Below, one piece after another: positions 8,067 through 15,591 of a DNA stretch of 58,337 nucleotides (position 1 is its first letter; each line of letters begins with the position of its first letter). Source of the stretch: Palsa-1447 sp964509885 (GTDB lineage Bacteria > Verrucomicrobiota > Verrucomicrobiia > Opitutales > Opitutaceae); NCBI GenBank assembly GCA_964509885.1, contig CAZDZL010000022.1, positions 1-58,337 on the forward strand. Reading direction: 5' to 3'. A program made the translations under genes and the position numbers. The notes below the pieces were generated by a model, which saw nothing but the letters and a program-made list of their open reading frames with translations, made no database searches and was not told the DNA's origin.

Positions 8067-9902
8067 TCAGGCGTAGCGCGAGATGCTGACGATCGAGTAC
8101 GAGTCCTCGGCCGCGCCCGTCTTCACCTTCACGGAGTCGCCCTTCCTCTTGCCGATCAGGGCGGCGCCGAGGGGGGTCTTGTAGGAGATGATCTGGTGCT
8201 CGGGATCGCCGTCCCAGACCCCGAGGATGGTGTAGCGCGTCGTGCCGCCGTCGGGGATCTTGACCTCCACGACGCTGCCGACGCTGACCTGCTCGACGGT
8301 GGCGTCCTTGAAGTCCGTGATCCGGGCCCGGGCGAGCTCGCGCTCGAGCTGGCTCTTCTGGGCCATGAGGACCTGCTGGTCCTGCTTGGCCATCTTGTAC
8401 TCGGAGTTCTCCTTCAGGTCGCCGTGCTCGCGGGCCGTGGCGATCGCCTTTGAGTTCTCGGGGATCTTCTTGGAGACGATCGTCTCGTATTCCTCGCGCT
8501 TGCGCTCGAAGCTGCCGCGGGAGACGAGGAACTGGTCGTCCTTCGCCTCGGCGTCGACGGCGACGAGGGACTGGATGTTCGGGAAGATCTTGATGAACCG
8601 GGCGAGGAGCGACTTCTTGGTCAGCTCCTCGAAGCCCTGGTTCAGGAGGAGGGTGTTCGCGAGGTCGCGGGCCGTCTCGGGGTCCGCGGTCGAGAGCAGG
8701 TCCGCGATCAGCTCCGTGTCGTCGCTCAGGATGTCGCCGAGCGGGATCCGCCGGGCGCTGGCCGCCTGCAGGGCCTCGTAGTCGATCGCGAAGAAGATCG
8801 CGCTCAGGAGCCGGGGCGTGATCAGGTCGTTCAGCAGCTTGGCGAACTTCTTGGAGTGGCGGTTCTTGACGATCCAGAGGAGAACCGGGGCGCGCAGGTT
8901 CTGCTCCGTCTGCCAGCGCTTGAGCGTGGAGGCGAGGTCCTCGGAGTGGCCGTTCTCGACCAGGAAGTTGATGCACTCGGTCGTGAACTTGCCCTGCGAC
9001 ACCTTCAGCAGGTTGAAGACGATGTCGCGGCACTCGATGGGGTGGGTGCTCTTGATGAGCTCGAGGAACTGGCTCTGGAACTGGACCGGGATCTTCTCGG
9101 CGATCGCGGGCAGGTCCCGCAGGTTGGCCACGAGGGAGGCCTGGGAAGGCTCGTAGGTGGCCGGGTCGACGCCCGCGACCTTCGCGATGCGGTCCCTGAC
9201 GGCGGCGCCGTAGAGGCGCTCCGCGGCGTCGATCTGGTTGCTGTCCTTGACGGCGTCGGCGACGCCCTTCAAGACCTCGGTCAGGTTCGCCTGGGCGGCC
9301 TTGTGGGCCGAGGCGCTCGCGAAGTCCTCGGCGAGGGAGATGCGCCGGCGCGCCGAGCGCGTCGAGTTGAACTGGTCGAAGATCTCGTCCTCGGCCGAGA
9401 CGGGCGTCTCGCGCAGGACATAGCACTCGGTCTTCTTCTCGGGGACGAGGACGCGGGGGTCCTTGGCGACGGCCTTGCGGGCGTCGGCCCACCACTTCTT
9501 GAACTTCTCCTCGCCGATGACCTGGGAGAGCGTGATCTCGAGGTCGATGGCGGTCGTGGCCTTGTTCGGGTAGGACTCGAGGGCCTCCACGATCAGCTGC
9601 GCGGGGTTGTCGGCGATGAGCTCCAGGATCTTCTTCGGCTCCGTCTCCTTGCGCACCAGAAGATGATTGGCCGGAAGGACTTCCATCGTCGTGACACAGA
9701 AGGCCGGATCCATCGCGTGGGCCTTCTTGCCCTTGAAGTCGATCACGAGGCGAAGCGTGGTGTCGTCAAAGCTCTTGATCTGGCCGAATCCCCAGCTCCT
9801 GTGCACCACGTAGGCACCTGGCTTCATCGCCTCCAGCTTGGACTTGGAGGCCTTGAGGGCGGGATTTTTGGCGATGAGCGCGGAAACGGCTTCGGAATTC
9901 AT
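8067..9902 (-). CDS. greA: Enlarged GreA-type transcript cleavage factor with long N-terminal extension
   Basis: The last 153 residues (about 459-611) are a complete Gre factor: an N-terminal coiled coil with tip motif GDLKENSEY (Asp495 and Glu498, the metal-chelating acidic residues), then an FKBP-like domain (GSVVEVKIPDGG, ISYKTPLGAALIGKRKGD). Normal GreA is about 158 residues. Here 458 residues precede it. They begin with a small beta-rich module, PGAYVVHRSWGFGQIKSFD at about 27-45, that looks like a Tudor/CarD-type fold, followed by a helical region with no recognised motif. Chlamydia GreA is similarly enlarged, so this is probably a PVC-lineage trait. It acts on backtracked RNA polymerase. 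A candidate promoter lies just upstream. Confidence 0.9.
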   Translation of the reverse strand: MNSEAVSALIAKNPALKASKSKLEAMKPGAYVVHRSWGFGQIKSFDDTTLRLVIDFKGKKAHAMDPAFCVTTMEVLPANHLLVRKETEPKKILELIADNPAQLIVEALESYPNKATTAIDLEITLSQVIGEEKFKKWWADARKAVAKDPRVLVPEKKTECYVLRETPVSAEDEIFDQFNSTRSARRRISLAEDFASASAHKAAQANLTEVLKGVADAVKDSNQIDAAERLYGAAVRDRIAKVAGVDPATYEPSQASLVANLRDLPAIAEKIPVQFQSQFLELIKSTHPIECRDIVFNLLKVSQGKFTTECINFLVENGHSEDLASTLKRWQTEQNLRAPVLLWIVKNRHSKKFAKLLNDLITPRLLSAIFFAIDYEALQAASARRIPLGDILSDDTELIADLLSTADPETARDLANTLLLNQGFEELTKKSLLARFIKIFPNIQSLVAVDAEAKDDQFLVSRGSFERKREEYETIVSKKIPENSKAIATAREHGDLKENSEYKMAKQDQQVLMAQKSQLERELARARITDFKDATVEQVSVGSVVEVKIPDGGTTRYTILGVWDGDPEHQIISYKTPLGAALIGKRKGDSVKVKTGAAEDSYSIVSISRYA

Positions 9903-9930
9903 AGGTTGCTAACGAACGCGTGAACCGGAG

Positions 9931-9960
9931 AGTAAAAAGGATAAGGGCGAGGCTTGTCAA
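9931..9960 (-). promoter_or_regulatory. Candidate sigma70 promoter of greA
   Basis: On the minus strand a perfect TTGACA (9960-9955) is separated by 18 bp from TTTACT (9936-9931), a 4/6 match to TATAAT. Transcription would start near 9924 and leave a leader of about 20 bases before the greA ATG at 9902. The leader has no clear Shine-Dalgarno. Confidence 0.6.
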
Positions 9961-9974
9961 ACCGCGTCTCCCAA

Positions 9975-9989
9975 GGGCCAAAAAGGCCC
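9975..9989. other. Small hairpin in the greA / 10158 divergent intergenic region
   Basis: GGGCC and GGCCC flank a loop of five A residues. It is the only obvious structure in the roughly 255-bp gap 9903-10157 besides the greA promoter. It lacks a following T run, so I do not call it a terminator; its role is unknown. Confidence 0.3.
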
Positions 9990-10157
9990 CCTGAAAACAG
10001 AATTGTCTAAGCGGTAAAAATCGCCACCCTGCGCCCTGCACAACGCCACCAAGGCCCGCGGGGAGCCCCGATTCCGGGGGGGTCGAATGCAGGCCGGCGC
10101 GGCGCGGGGGACTTGGGATGTTATTGCCCTGCCCGGCGCGCGCGAGCACAAGGCTGG

Positions 10158-10559
10158 ATGACCTCGCCCCCCGCCGCCGCCGTTGAAAGGGTCTACCCCT
10201 TGGAGGCGTGGAGCCGCGACATGGACTTCTGGCACCGCCGGGGCGAGCTCAAGGCGGGCGATTTCCCCGAGTTCGAGGCGTATTTCAGCCGGGTGCAGGC
10301 CTCCAACCCCAGCCGGGACGCCAATTGCCGGCGCCTGTGGACGGCCCTGGCGTTCCTGCAGGCGCACCGGCAGGAGCTCGGGCCGGCCGCCGCCGCGCCC
10401 CCAGGGCCGCGTGGGGACCCGCTGGCGCCCTCGCTCGTGACCGCGCTCTACCGCGCCTTCATGAGCCCGGTCGCCGACGCCAACCCCCGGGGCATCACCG
10501 TTCCCCTCCTCCTCGAGGTGGTGAAGCAGCAGAAGGACTGGAACGAGGACCGCAGCTGA
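10158..10559 (+). CDS. Conserved-looking small protein of unknown function upstream of rsmB
   Basis: A 133-residue protein starting at ATG 10158 (AAGG about six bases upstream). It is soluble, with no signal peptide or membrane segment. The N-terminus has aromatic and acidic residues (VYPLEAWSRDMDFWHRRGELKAGDFPEF), the middle is an Ala/Pro-rich low-complexity linker, and the C-terminus is helical (ITVPLLLEVVKQQKDW). Its stop overlaps the rsmB start as TGATG, so the two are translationally coupled and may both serve ribosome or RNA metabolism. I recognise no domain. Codon use fits a real gene. Confidence 0.7.
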   Translation: MTSPPAAAVERVYPLEAWSRDMDFWHRRGELKAGDFPEFEAYFSRVQASNPSRDANCRRLWTALAFLQAHRQELGPAAAAPPGPRGDPLAPSLVTALYRAFMSPVADANPRGITVPLLLEVVKQQKDWNEDRS

Positions 10560-11866
10560 TGCCGACGGAAAAGCCCAGGGCCCGACCGGCGCCCCCGAGT
10601 TCCTGGTCGGCCGCCGCGCGCCTGACCGCCCGGTGGCTGGACCTGCACGAGCGTATAGACCTGCTCATGGAATCCCTCCCGCCCGGGTTGGAGGGGGCGG
10701 ACCGCGGGCGCTGCCAGCACCTGGTCTTCGGCGTCGTGCGCCATTTCGGCCGGATCGAGGCGATTTTGGGCAGGCTGGTCGCCCACCCGCCGCGCTTCAT
10801 CACGAGGGCCGTCCTGTACGTCGCCGGCTTTGAGCTCATCGAGGCCCGCGGCGAGGGCGCCGACACGGGCCGCACGGCCAAGATCGTCCACCACGCCGTG
10901 GAGCGCGCGAAGGAGCTCGCGAGCCCCAAGGAGGCCGGGCTCGTGAACGCGGTCGTCCGCAAGATGGCGTCCGTCCTGGCGGCCGAGGAGGCCCCCGGGT
11001 CGATCGCCCCGGCGGATGTCCTCGCGGACTACTTCTCCCATCCCGAGTGGCTCGTGCGGCGCTGGCTGGCCGCGTTCGGGGCGGGGGCTACCCGCAGCCT
11101 CCTCGAGTGGAACCAGTCCCCCGCGCCGCTCCACGCCCGCTGGCGCGACCCCGCGAGGCCGGCGCCCGACTGGCTCGTCCCCACCGAGTGGAGGGGATTC
11201 TTCGCGGTGCCGTCGGGCCACTGGCACGAGGTGGGGCCGCTCCTCGCTTCGGGCTCGCTCTACCTCCAGGACCCCGGGACCCGGCTCGCCGTCGAGCTGC
11301 TTGCGCCCGTGGCCGGCGAGACCGTCCTCGACCTCTGTGCGGCCCCGGGCGGCAAGAGCCTGCTGATCGTCGACGCCCTCGGCTCGGGCCGCGTCGTCTC
11401 GATGGACCTGCCGACGGCGAGGATAGACCGCCTGAAGGAGAACCTCTCGCGCACCGGGGCCGTCGGGGCGGCGCTCGTCCAGGGGGACCTCCTCGAGGGC
11501 TCCGCCGCTGCGCTCCTCGCCGACCACGGGCTGCCCGGCCAGTACGCCGCGGTCCTGATCGACGTGCCCTGCTCGAACACGGGCGTCATGCGCCACCGCG
11601 TCGACGTGAAGTGGCGCATCCAGGAGAACGACTTCCCCAAGCACGCCCGCCAGCAGGCCTCGCTCCTCGCCGCCGCGGCGAGGCTCGTGGCGCCCGGCGG
11701 GCGCCTGGTGTACTCGACGTGCAGCCTCGACGCCTCCGAGAACCAGAAGGTGGTCGAGGCCTTCCTCGACCGCAACCGCGGGTTCTCGCTGGCGGCGAGC
11801 TCCGTGGCCGTCCCCTGGGTGGAGCGCCACGACGGGGCCGCCGCGTTCCTGCTGCGCAAGGCCTGA
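10559..11866 (+). CDS. rsmB: 16S rRNA (cytosine967-C5)-methyltransferase, RsmB/Sun type
   Basis: A 435-residue enzyme transferring methyl from SAM to C5 of a 16S rRNA cytosine. Residues about 15-145 look like the NusB-like RNA-binding domain that marks RsmB rather than other RsmF/NOP2 proteins. The catalytic domain has motif I DLCAAPGGKS, motif IV DVPCSNTG and motif VI YSTCSLDASEN, so both cysteines of the two-cysteine mechanism are present. The ATG overlaps the upstream stop by one base. The stop codon lies in a hairpin shared with the convergent protease gene. Confidence 0.93.
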   Translation: MPTEKPRARPAPPSSWSAAARLTARWLDLHERIDLLMESLPPGLEGADRGRCQHLVFGVVRHFGRIEAILGRLVAHPPRFITRAVLYVAGFELIEARGEGADTGRTAKIVHHAVERAKELASPKEAGLVNAVVRKMASVLAAEEAPGSIAPADVLADYFSHPEWLVRRWLAAFGAGATRSLLEWNQSPAPLHARWRDPARPAPDWLVPTEWRGFFAVPSGHWHEVGPLLASGSLYLQDPGTRLAVELLAPVAGETVLDLCAAPGGKSLLIVDALGSGRVVSMDLPTARIDRLKENLSRTGAVGAALVQGDLLEGSAAALLADHGLPGQYAAVLIDVPCSNTGVMRHRVDVKWRIQENDFPKHARQQASLLAAAARLVAPGGRLVYSTCSLDASENQKVVEAFLDRNRGFSLAASSVAVPWVERHDGAAAFLLRKA

Positions 11867-11886
11867 GCGGGCGGCGGCCCCTCAGG
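11862..11886. terminator. Hairpin spanning both stop codons of a convergent gene pair
   Basis: CCTGAG (11862-11867) pairs with CTCAGG (11881-11886), with an inner GGG/CCC continuation. The rsmB stop is in the left arm and the retropepsin stop in the right arm. It is a likely bidirectional terminator or 3-prime end stabiliser, although neither side has a T run. Confidence 0.5.
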
Positions 11887-13063
11887 GCACGATCACGGCC
11901 ACGCCGAGGGACTTCACCGACTCTCGCGCGCCGTCGATGAAGGTGTACTCGATTCGGTCGGCCGAGGCCACGAGCTGGTCGTAGCGCGCCGGGTCCCAGC
12001 CCGCGACGAGCTCGCCGTTCACCCGCGAGACCAGGTCCCCCGCCGCGACGCCGGCCGACGCGCCCGGCGAGCCCGGCACGACCCCGACCACCTTCCAGTA
12101 GGCGGGGGTCTTCCTGAAGCTAAGCCCCGTCCCCCGGAGCGGGGGGATCGCCAGCGGCACGGAGAGGTCCCGCTGGAAGAACACCTCGTTGTGGCGCTGG
12201 TCGAAGGTGATCGTGAAGTGGCTCAGGATCCCGCCGCCCAGGGACGTGAGCTCGTCCGTCACCTCGGCCAGGGGCTGCGGCACATCGAAGGAGCCGATCT
12301 GAACGACGCCGGCCAGGCGCCCGACGCGGGACGGCCGGTCCCCGGCGAGCGTGCTGACCGTCGGCCCGTCGACCGGGCCGAAGGAGAACTTCGGGGCGAG
12401 TCCGGCCGGGTTGATGTCGATCGCCGAGGCGCTGCCGGAGTCGATCAGGGCCGCGAACTCCCGGTCCCCGAGCCGGATGGGTATCAGCGGGGTCTTGTCC
12501 GCGTTGTTGAAGAGGATCGCCTCGCCCGGCAGGCCGTCCTCGGGGATGTCCGAGCGCAGCACCACGCGCTCGTTCGGGTAGTCGAGGGTGAGGACGGCGT
12601 TGCGGAACAGCGGGAAGCCGAGGATGCCGTCGACCTTCACCCCGAACTGGGCCGAGAGGTCGGCGCAGTCGTAGACGAGGGCGGGGACGTACTCGAAGCG
12701 CGCGGCGCCGAGCTGGAGGCGCTTGAGCGTCACGGCGTCCAGGAGCGCATAGCCGCCTCCCGACGAGCGCACGCGCACCTGGGGCTCGTCCAGGGGCCGG
12801 GGCTCGTCGGAGACGTAGCGCTTCGCGAGCTCCGGGGAGACCAGGGTCACCGACGAGCCCGTGTCGATGACGAAGTGGTAGGGCCCGAACTTGTCCCACT
12901 TGTCCTCGATGACGAGGACGTTGCCGACCACGTGGCCGGGAAGCGTGACGGGCTTGGAGCCCACGTGCGTCAGGCCCGGCTTGGGCGCCGTGCGCTGGAC
13001 GCTGAAGCACCCGCCGGCGAGGAGGCCCGCCAGCGCCGCCAGAGCGATGAGCGGGCGTTTCAT
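11882..13063 (-). CDS. Lipoprotein with two retropepsin-like aspartyl protease domains and a C-terminal PDZ domain
   Basis: A 393-residue exported protein with lipobox AGGC and predicted lipidated Cys19. Two aspartyl-protease-like repeats follow: FVIDTGSSVTLVS (Asp67) and ALIDSGSASAID (Asp208), each with a downstream hydrophobic-Gly element (VDGILGF; GGGILSHF). A PDZ domain occupies about residues 310-390 (GVVPGSPGASAGVAAGDLVSRVNGE). Having both Asp motifs in one chain would let it form a pseudo-dimeric active site as in pepsin, unlike dimeric retropepsins. It is the last gene of the minus-strand run after glyA (16-bp gap). Substrate is unknown. Confidence 0.82.
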   Translation of the reverse strand: MKRPLIALAALAGLLAGGCFSVQRTAPKPGLTHVGSKPVTLPGHVVGNVLVIEDKWDKFGPYHFVIDTGSSVTLVSPELAKRYVSDEPRPLDEPQVRVRSSGGGYALLDAVTLKRLQLGAARFEYVPALVYDCADLSAQFGVKVDGILGFPLFRNAVLTLDYPNERVVLRSDIPEDGLPGEAILFNNADKTPLIPIRLGDREFAALIDSGSASAIDINPAGLAPKFSFGPVDGPTVSTLAGDRPSRVGRLAGVVQIGSFDVPQPLAEVTDELTSLGGGILSHFTITFDQRHNEVFFQRDLSVPLAIPPLRGTGLSFRKTPAYWKVVGVVPGSPGASAGVAAGDLVSRVNGELVAGWDPARYDQLVASADRIEYTFIDGARESVKSLGVAVIVP

Positions 13064-13079
13064 CGGGGGGCGGCCGCCG

Positions 13080-14345
13080 TCACATCCTGTACGGCAGGGG
13101 GAAGCGGGCGGTCAGCTTCACCGCCCGGGCCTTGACGGCGGCGACCGTGTCGGCCTCGGAGGGCGTCCCGATGGCCCGCAGGACGGCGTCGATCATCGAG
13201 GCGATCTCCACCATCTCGGGCTCGAGGAAGCCGCGCGTCGTGACGGCGGGCGTCCCGAGCCTGATGCCGGAGGCCTGGAACGGGGAGCGCGTCTCGAAGG
13301 GGACCGTGTTCTTGTTGCAGGTGATGTTCGCCAGGTCGAGGGTCTCCTGGGCCTTCTTGGCCGTGAGCTCGGGCAGCGTGCTGCGCAGGTCGGCGAGGAG
13401 GAGGTGGTTGTCGGTGCCGCCCGAGACGACACGATAGCCGAGGGCCGACATCGCCGCCGCGAGGGCGCGCGAGTTGGCGATGACCTGCCCCGAGTATTCC
13501 TTGAACTCGGGCTTCAGGCACTCGTTGAAGCACACGGCCTTCGCGGCGATGACGTGCATGAGGGGGCCGCCCTGGGCCCCCGGGAACACGGCCGAGTCGA
13601 TCGCCTTCGCGTGGGCCGCCCTGCAGAGGATGAGCCCGCCCCGGGGGCCGCGCAGGGTCTTGTGCGTCGTCGTCGTCACGAAGTCGGCGTGGGGGAGCGG
13701 CGAGGGGTGGTGGCCGGTCACGACCAGGCCCGCGATGTGGGCGATGTCCGCGAACAGGAGGGAGCCGGCCGCGCGCGCGATCTCGCCCATCCGGGCGAAG
13801 TCGATGATGCGCGAGTAGGCGCTCGCGCCGACCGTGATCATCTTCGGCTTCTCGCGCAGCGCGACCTCGGCCAGCTGGTCGTAGTCGATCAGCTGGTTGT
13901 CCTCGCGCACGCCGTACGCCACGACCTGGTAGAGCTTGCCGGAGAAGTTCGCGGGGTTGCCGTGCGTCAGGTGGCCGCCGTGGCTCAGGTTCATCGCCAG
14001 GATCTTGTCGCCCGGCAGCAGGACCGAGGTGTAGACGGCGAAGTTCGCCTGGGACCCGGAGTGGGGCTGGACGTTCGCGTGCTCCGCGCCGAACAGGCGC
14101 TTCGCCCGCTCGATCGCCACCGTCTCCACCTTGTCGACGAACTCGCATCCGCCGTACCAGCGCCGCCCGGGGTAGCCCTCGGCGTACTTGTTCGTGAGCA
14201 CGCTTCCCTGCGCCTCGAGCACGGCGGGGTACGTGAAGTTCTCGGACGCGATGAGCTCGATGTGGCTCTGCTGGCGGCCGAGCTCGGACGCGATCGCGGA
14301 GTGAATTTCTGGGTCGAGGCTCCTGAGCGGGGCGGTATTGAGCAT
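13080..14345 (-). CDS. glyA: Serine hydroxymethyltransferase
   Basis: A 421-residue PLP enzyme interconverting serine plus THF with glycine plus methylene-THF. Family landmarks are IELIASENFTYPAVLEAQGSV near the N-terminus, the NKYAEGYPGRRWYGGCE substrate loop, HVQ-type PHSGSQAN, and the PLP-lysine motif TTTTHKTLRGPRGG. ATG 14345 is the natural start; the frame stays open upstream only as a shadow of the phosphatase gene. It shares a strand with purD, which consumes glycine. Upstream, 14381-14393 carries a motif also found before other genes here. Confidence 0.96.
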   Translation of the reverse strand: MLNTAPLRSLDPEIHSAIASELGRQQSHIELIASENFTYPAVLEAQGSVLTNKYAEGYPGRRWYGGCEFVDKVETVAIERAKRLFGAEHANVQPHSGSQANFAVYTSVLLPGDKILAMNLSHGGHLTHGNPANFSGKLYQVVAYGVREDNQLIDYDQLAEVALREKPKMITVGASAYSRIIDFARMGEIARAAGSLLFADIAHIAGLVVTGHHPSPLPHADFVTTTTHKTLRGPRGGLILCRAAHAKAIDSAVFPGAQGGPLMHVIAAKAVCFNECLKPEFKEYSGQVIANSRALAAAMSALGYRVVSGGTDNHLLLADLRSTLPELTAKKAQETLDLANITCNKNTVPFETRSPFQASGIRLGTPAVTTRGFLEPEMVEIASMIDAVLRAIGTPSEADTVAAVKARAVKLTARFPLPYRM

Positions 14346-14380
14346 GGAAGGGGGAAGCCACGCTCGCGCAAACGCGTGCG

Positions 14381-14393
14381 GAGGCAAAACTTT
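14381..14393 (-). repeat. Recurring upstream motif AAAGTTTTGCCTC (copy 1, before glyA)
   Basis: On the minus strand this 13-mer lies 35 bases before the glyA start. The identical 13-mer occurs at 26705-26717 before the hexuronate transporter, and the core GTTTTGCCT before the phosphatase at 14932-14940. It may be a promoter element or operator; function is unproven. Confidence 0.35.
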
Positions 14394-14413
14394 TTCGCGG
14401 CCCCCGAGTGGTG

Positions 14414-14899
14414 CTAGCGGCCCAGCGGGGATTTCTGGAGGTGGGCGATGATGGAGGGGATCGCCGCCACCATCTCGTCCCGGCTCGCCTCGTAGGCCGA
14501 CAGGTGCAGCCCGTAGGGGTCGGGTATCTCCAGGTCGCGCCCGGCCCCCGTGAACTCCTTGAAGAGGTGGACGTGGGCCGGGACCGGCTCGGCCGTCATC
14601 TCGATCATGTCCCTGTGGGACTCGGTCATGCACAGGACGAGGACCGCGTCGTCGAGGAGCTCCTGGGTGACGGGCCGGCTCAGGTGGCCCCGCAGGTCGA
14701 TGCCGACCTTCTTGAGCGCGGTCACGGCGTTGGGGCTCGCCGGCTCGCCCGTGCGGCTGGCGACGCCGGCGGAGACCACCTTCAGGGAGCGCAGCGGCTC
14801 GGGCTGCCCGGCGAGGGCGTGCCGCAGGAGCGCGGCGCCCATCGGGCTTCGGCAAATGTTCCCCGTGCAGACGACGAGGATATGTCCCGGATCGGGCAT
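14414..14899 (-). CDS. Low-molecular-weight protein-tyrosine phosphatase
   Basis: A 161-residue phosphatase of the LMW-PTP family (Wzb/YwlE/PtpA group). The P-loop VCTGNICRSPMGAAL has the CX5RS signature, and the general-acid Asp is in IPDPYG. I prefer ATG 14899; a TTG at 14911 would add four residues. In bacteria such enzymes dephosphorylate BY-kinases controlling polysaccharide export, or arginine-phosphorylated proteins. No tyrosine kinase gene is in the window, although a glycan region lies 25 kb away. It sits between a lipoprotein and glyA in a same-strand run. Confidence 0.92.
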   Translation of the reverse strand: MPDPGHILVVCTGNICRSPMGAALLRHALAGQPEPLRSLKVVSAGVASRTGEPASPNAVTALKKVGIDLRGHLSRPVTQELLDDAVLVLCMTESHRDMIEMTAEPVPAHVHLFKEFTGAGRDLEIPDPYGLHLSAYEASRDEMVAAIPSIIAHLQKSPLGR

Positions 14900-14931
14900 C
14901 AGGTGATACAAGGGACACGGATTGCCCCAAA

Positions 14932-14940
14932 AGGCAAAAC
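14932..14940 (-). repeat. Recurring upstream motif GTTTTGCCT (copy 2, before the phosphatase)
   Basis: The core of the 13-mer seen before glyA and the hexuronate transporter, here 32 bases before the phosphatase ATG on the minus strand. Confidence 0.3.
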
Positions 14941-14949
14941 CGTACCGGC

Positions 14950-15591
14950 CTACGGCTGGAGCCTCTTCAGGGCGAGGAGGCCGCGGTGCAGCTGGACGGC
15001 GCGCTGGAGCATCGCGTCCACCATGGGGCGGGGCGGCAGCGGCTTGTCCGTCGGGATCTCGGGGGAGTCGCCGTCCGCGATGTGCTCCTTCTCGAGGTAG
15101 GCCTCGTCGATCCGGGGCTTGAGCGGGTAGTCGCTCAGGAGGGACTGGATGTCCGCGCCCTTCTCCAGGGCGTCGTATTCCAGGCGGTCGTCCTCGGGGG
15201 ACACCTGGACGCTGATCTGGGGCCCTATCCGCGCCGAGGCGGGCGCGAGGACGATCAGGCCCGGGGGGCCCTTCGCGGGAAGGACGGCCAGGAGCGCCGG
15301 GTCCGTCTGGGCGTTCTCGAGGATGAAGAAGGGCGCCTTGGCGGAGACATTGAACATCACCCAGTCCTTGAGCACCGAGGCCCCGACCTCGTCGGACTTA
15401 GCGAAGCGCAGGTCCAGGATGCAGGCGCCCGGGCGCCCCGTGAGGGGTGAAGGCTGGTCCTGCGGGATCTCGCGCACCCGGTAGTAGGTGAGGCCCTGGC
15501 CCAGGTCGCGCACGAGGGTCGCAGCGGGGCAGGGGCCCGCCGCCGCGCACCCGGCGAGGACCAGCGTTAGGAGGCGCGCGCGCATGCTCAT
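14950..15591 (-). CDS. Exported lipoprotein of unknown function
   Basis: A 213-residue protein whose N-terminus MSMRARLLTLVLAGC is a lipoprotein signal with predicted lipidated Cys15. The mature part has no domain I recognise. It contains LTYYRVREIP, ACILDLRFAKSD and VLAPASARIGPQISVQVSPEDD, a mix of beta-type segments, and ends in a helical, basic tail. It starts inside the purD stop codon as an ATGA overlap, so it is co-transcribed and probably coupled with purD. The context gives no hint of function. Confidence 0.75.
   Translation of the reverse strand: MSMRARLLTLVLAGCAAAGPCPAATLVRDLGQGLTYYRVREIPQDQPSPLTGRPGACILDLRFAKSDEVGASVLKDWVMFNVSAKAPFFILENAQTDPALLAVLPAKGPPGLIVLAPASARIGPQISVQVSPEDDRLEYDALEKGADIQSLLSDYPLKPRIDEAYLEKEHIADGDSPEIPTDKPLPPRPMVDAMLQRAVQLHRGLLALKRLQP

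Noticed and set aside
9975..9989. Intrinsic terminator in the greA/10158 gap
   Set aside because: The hairpin has an A5 loop but no T run, and it lies between divergent genes where no transcript should end.
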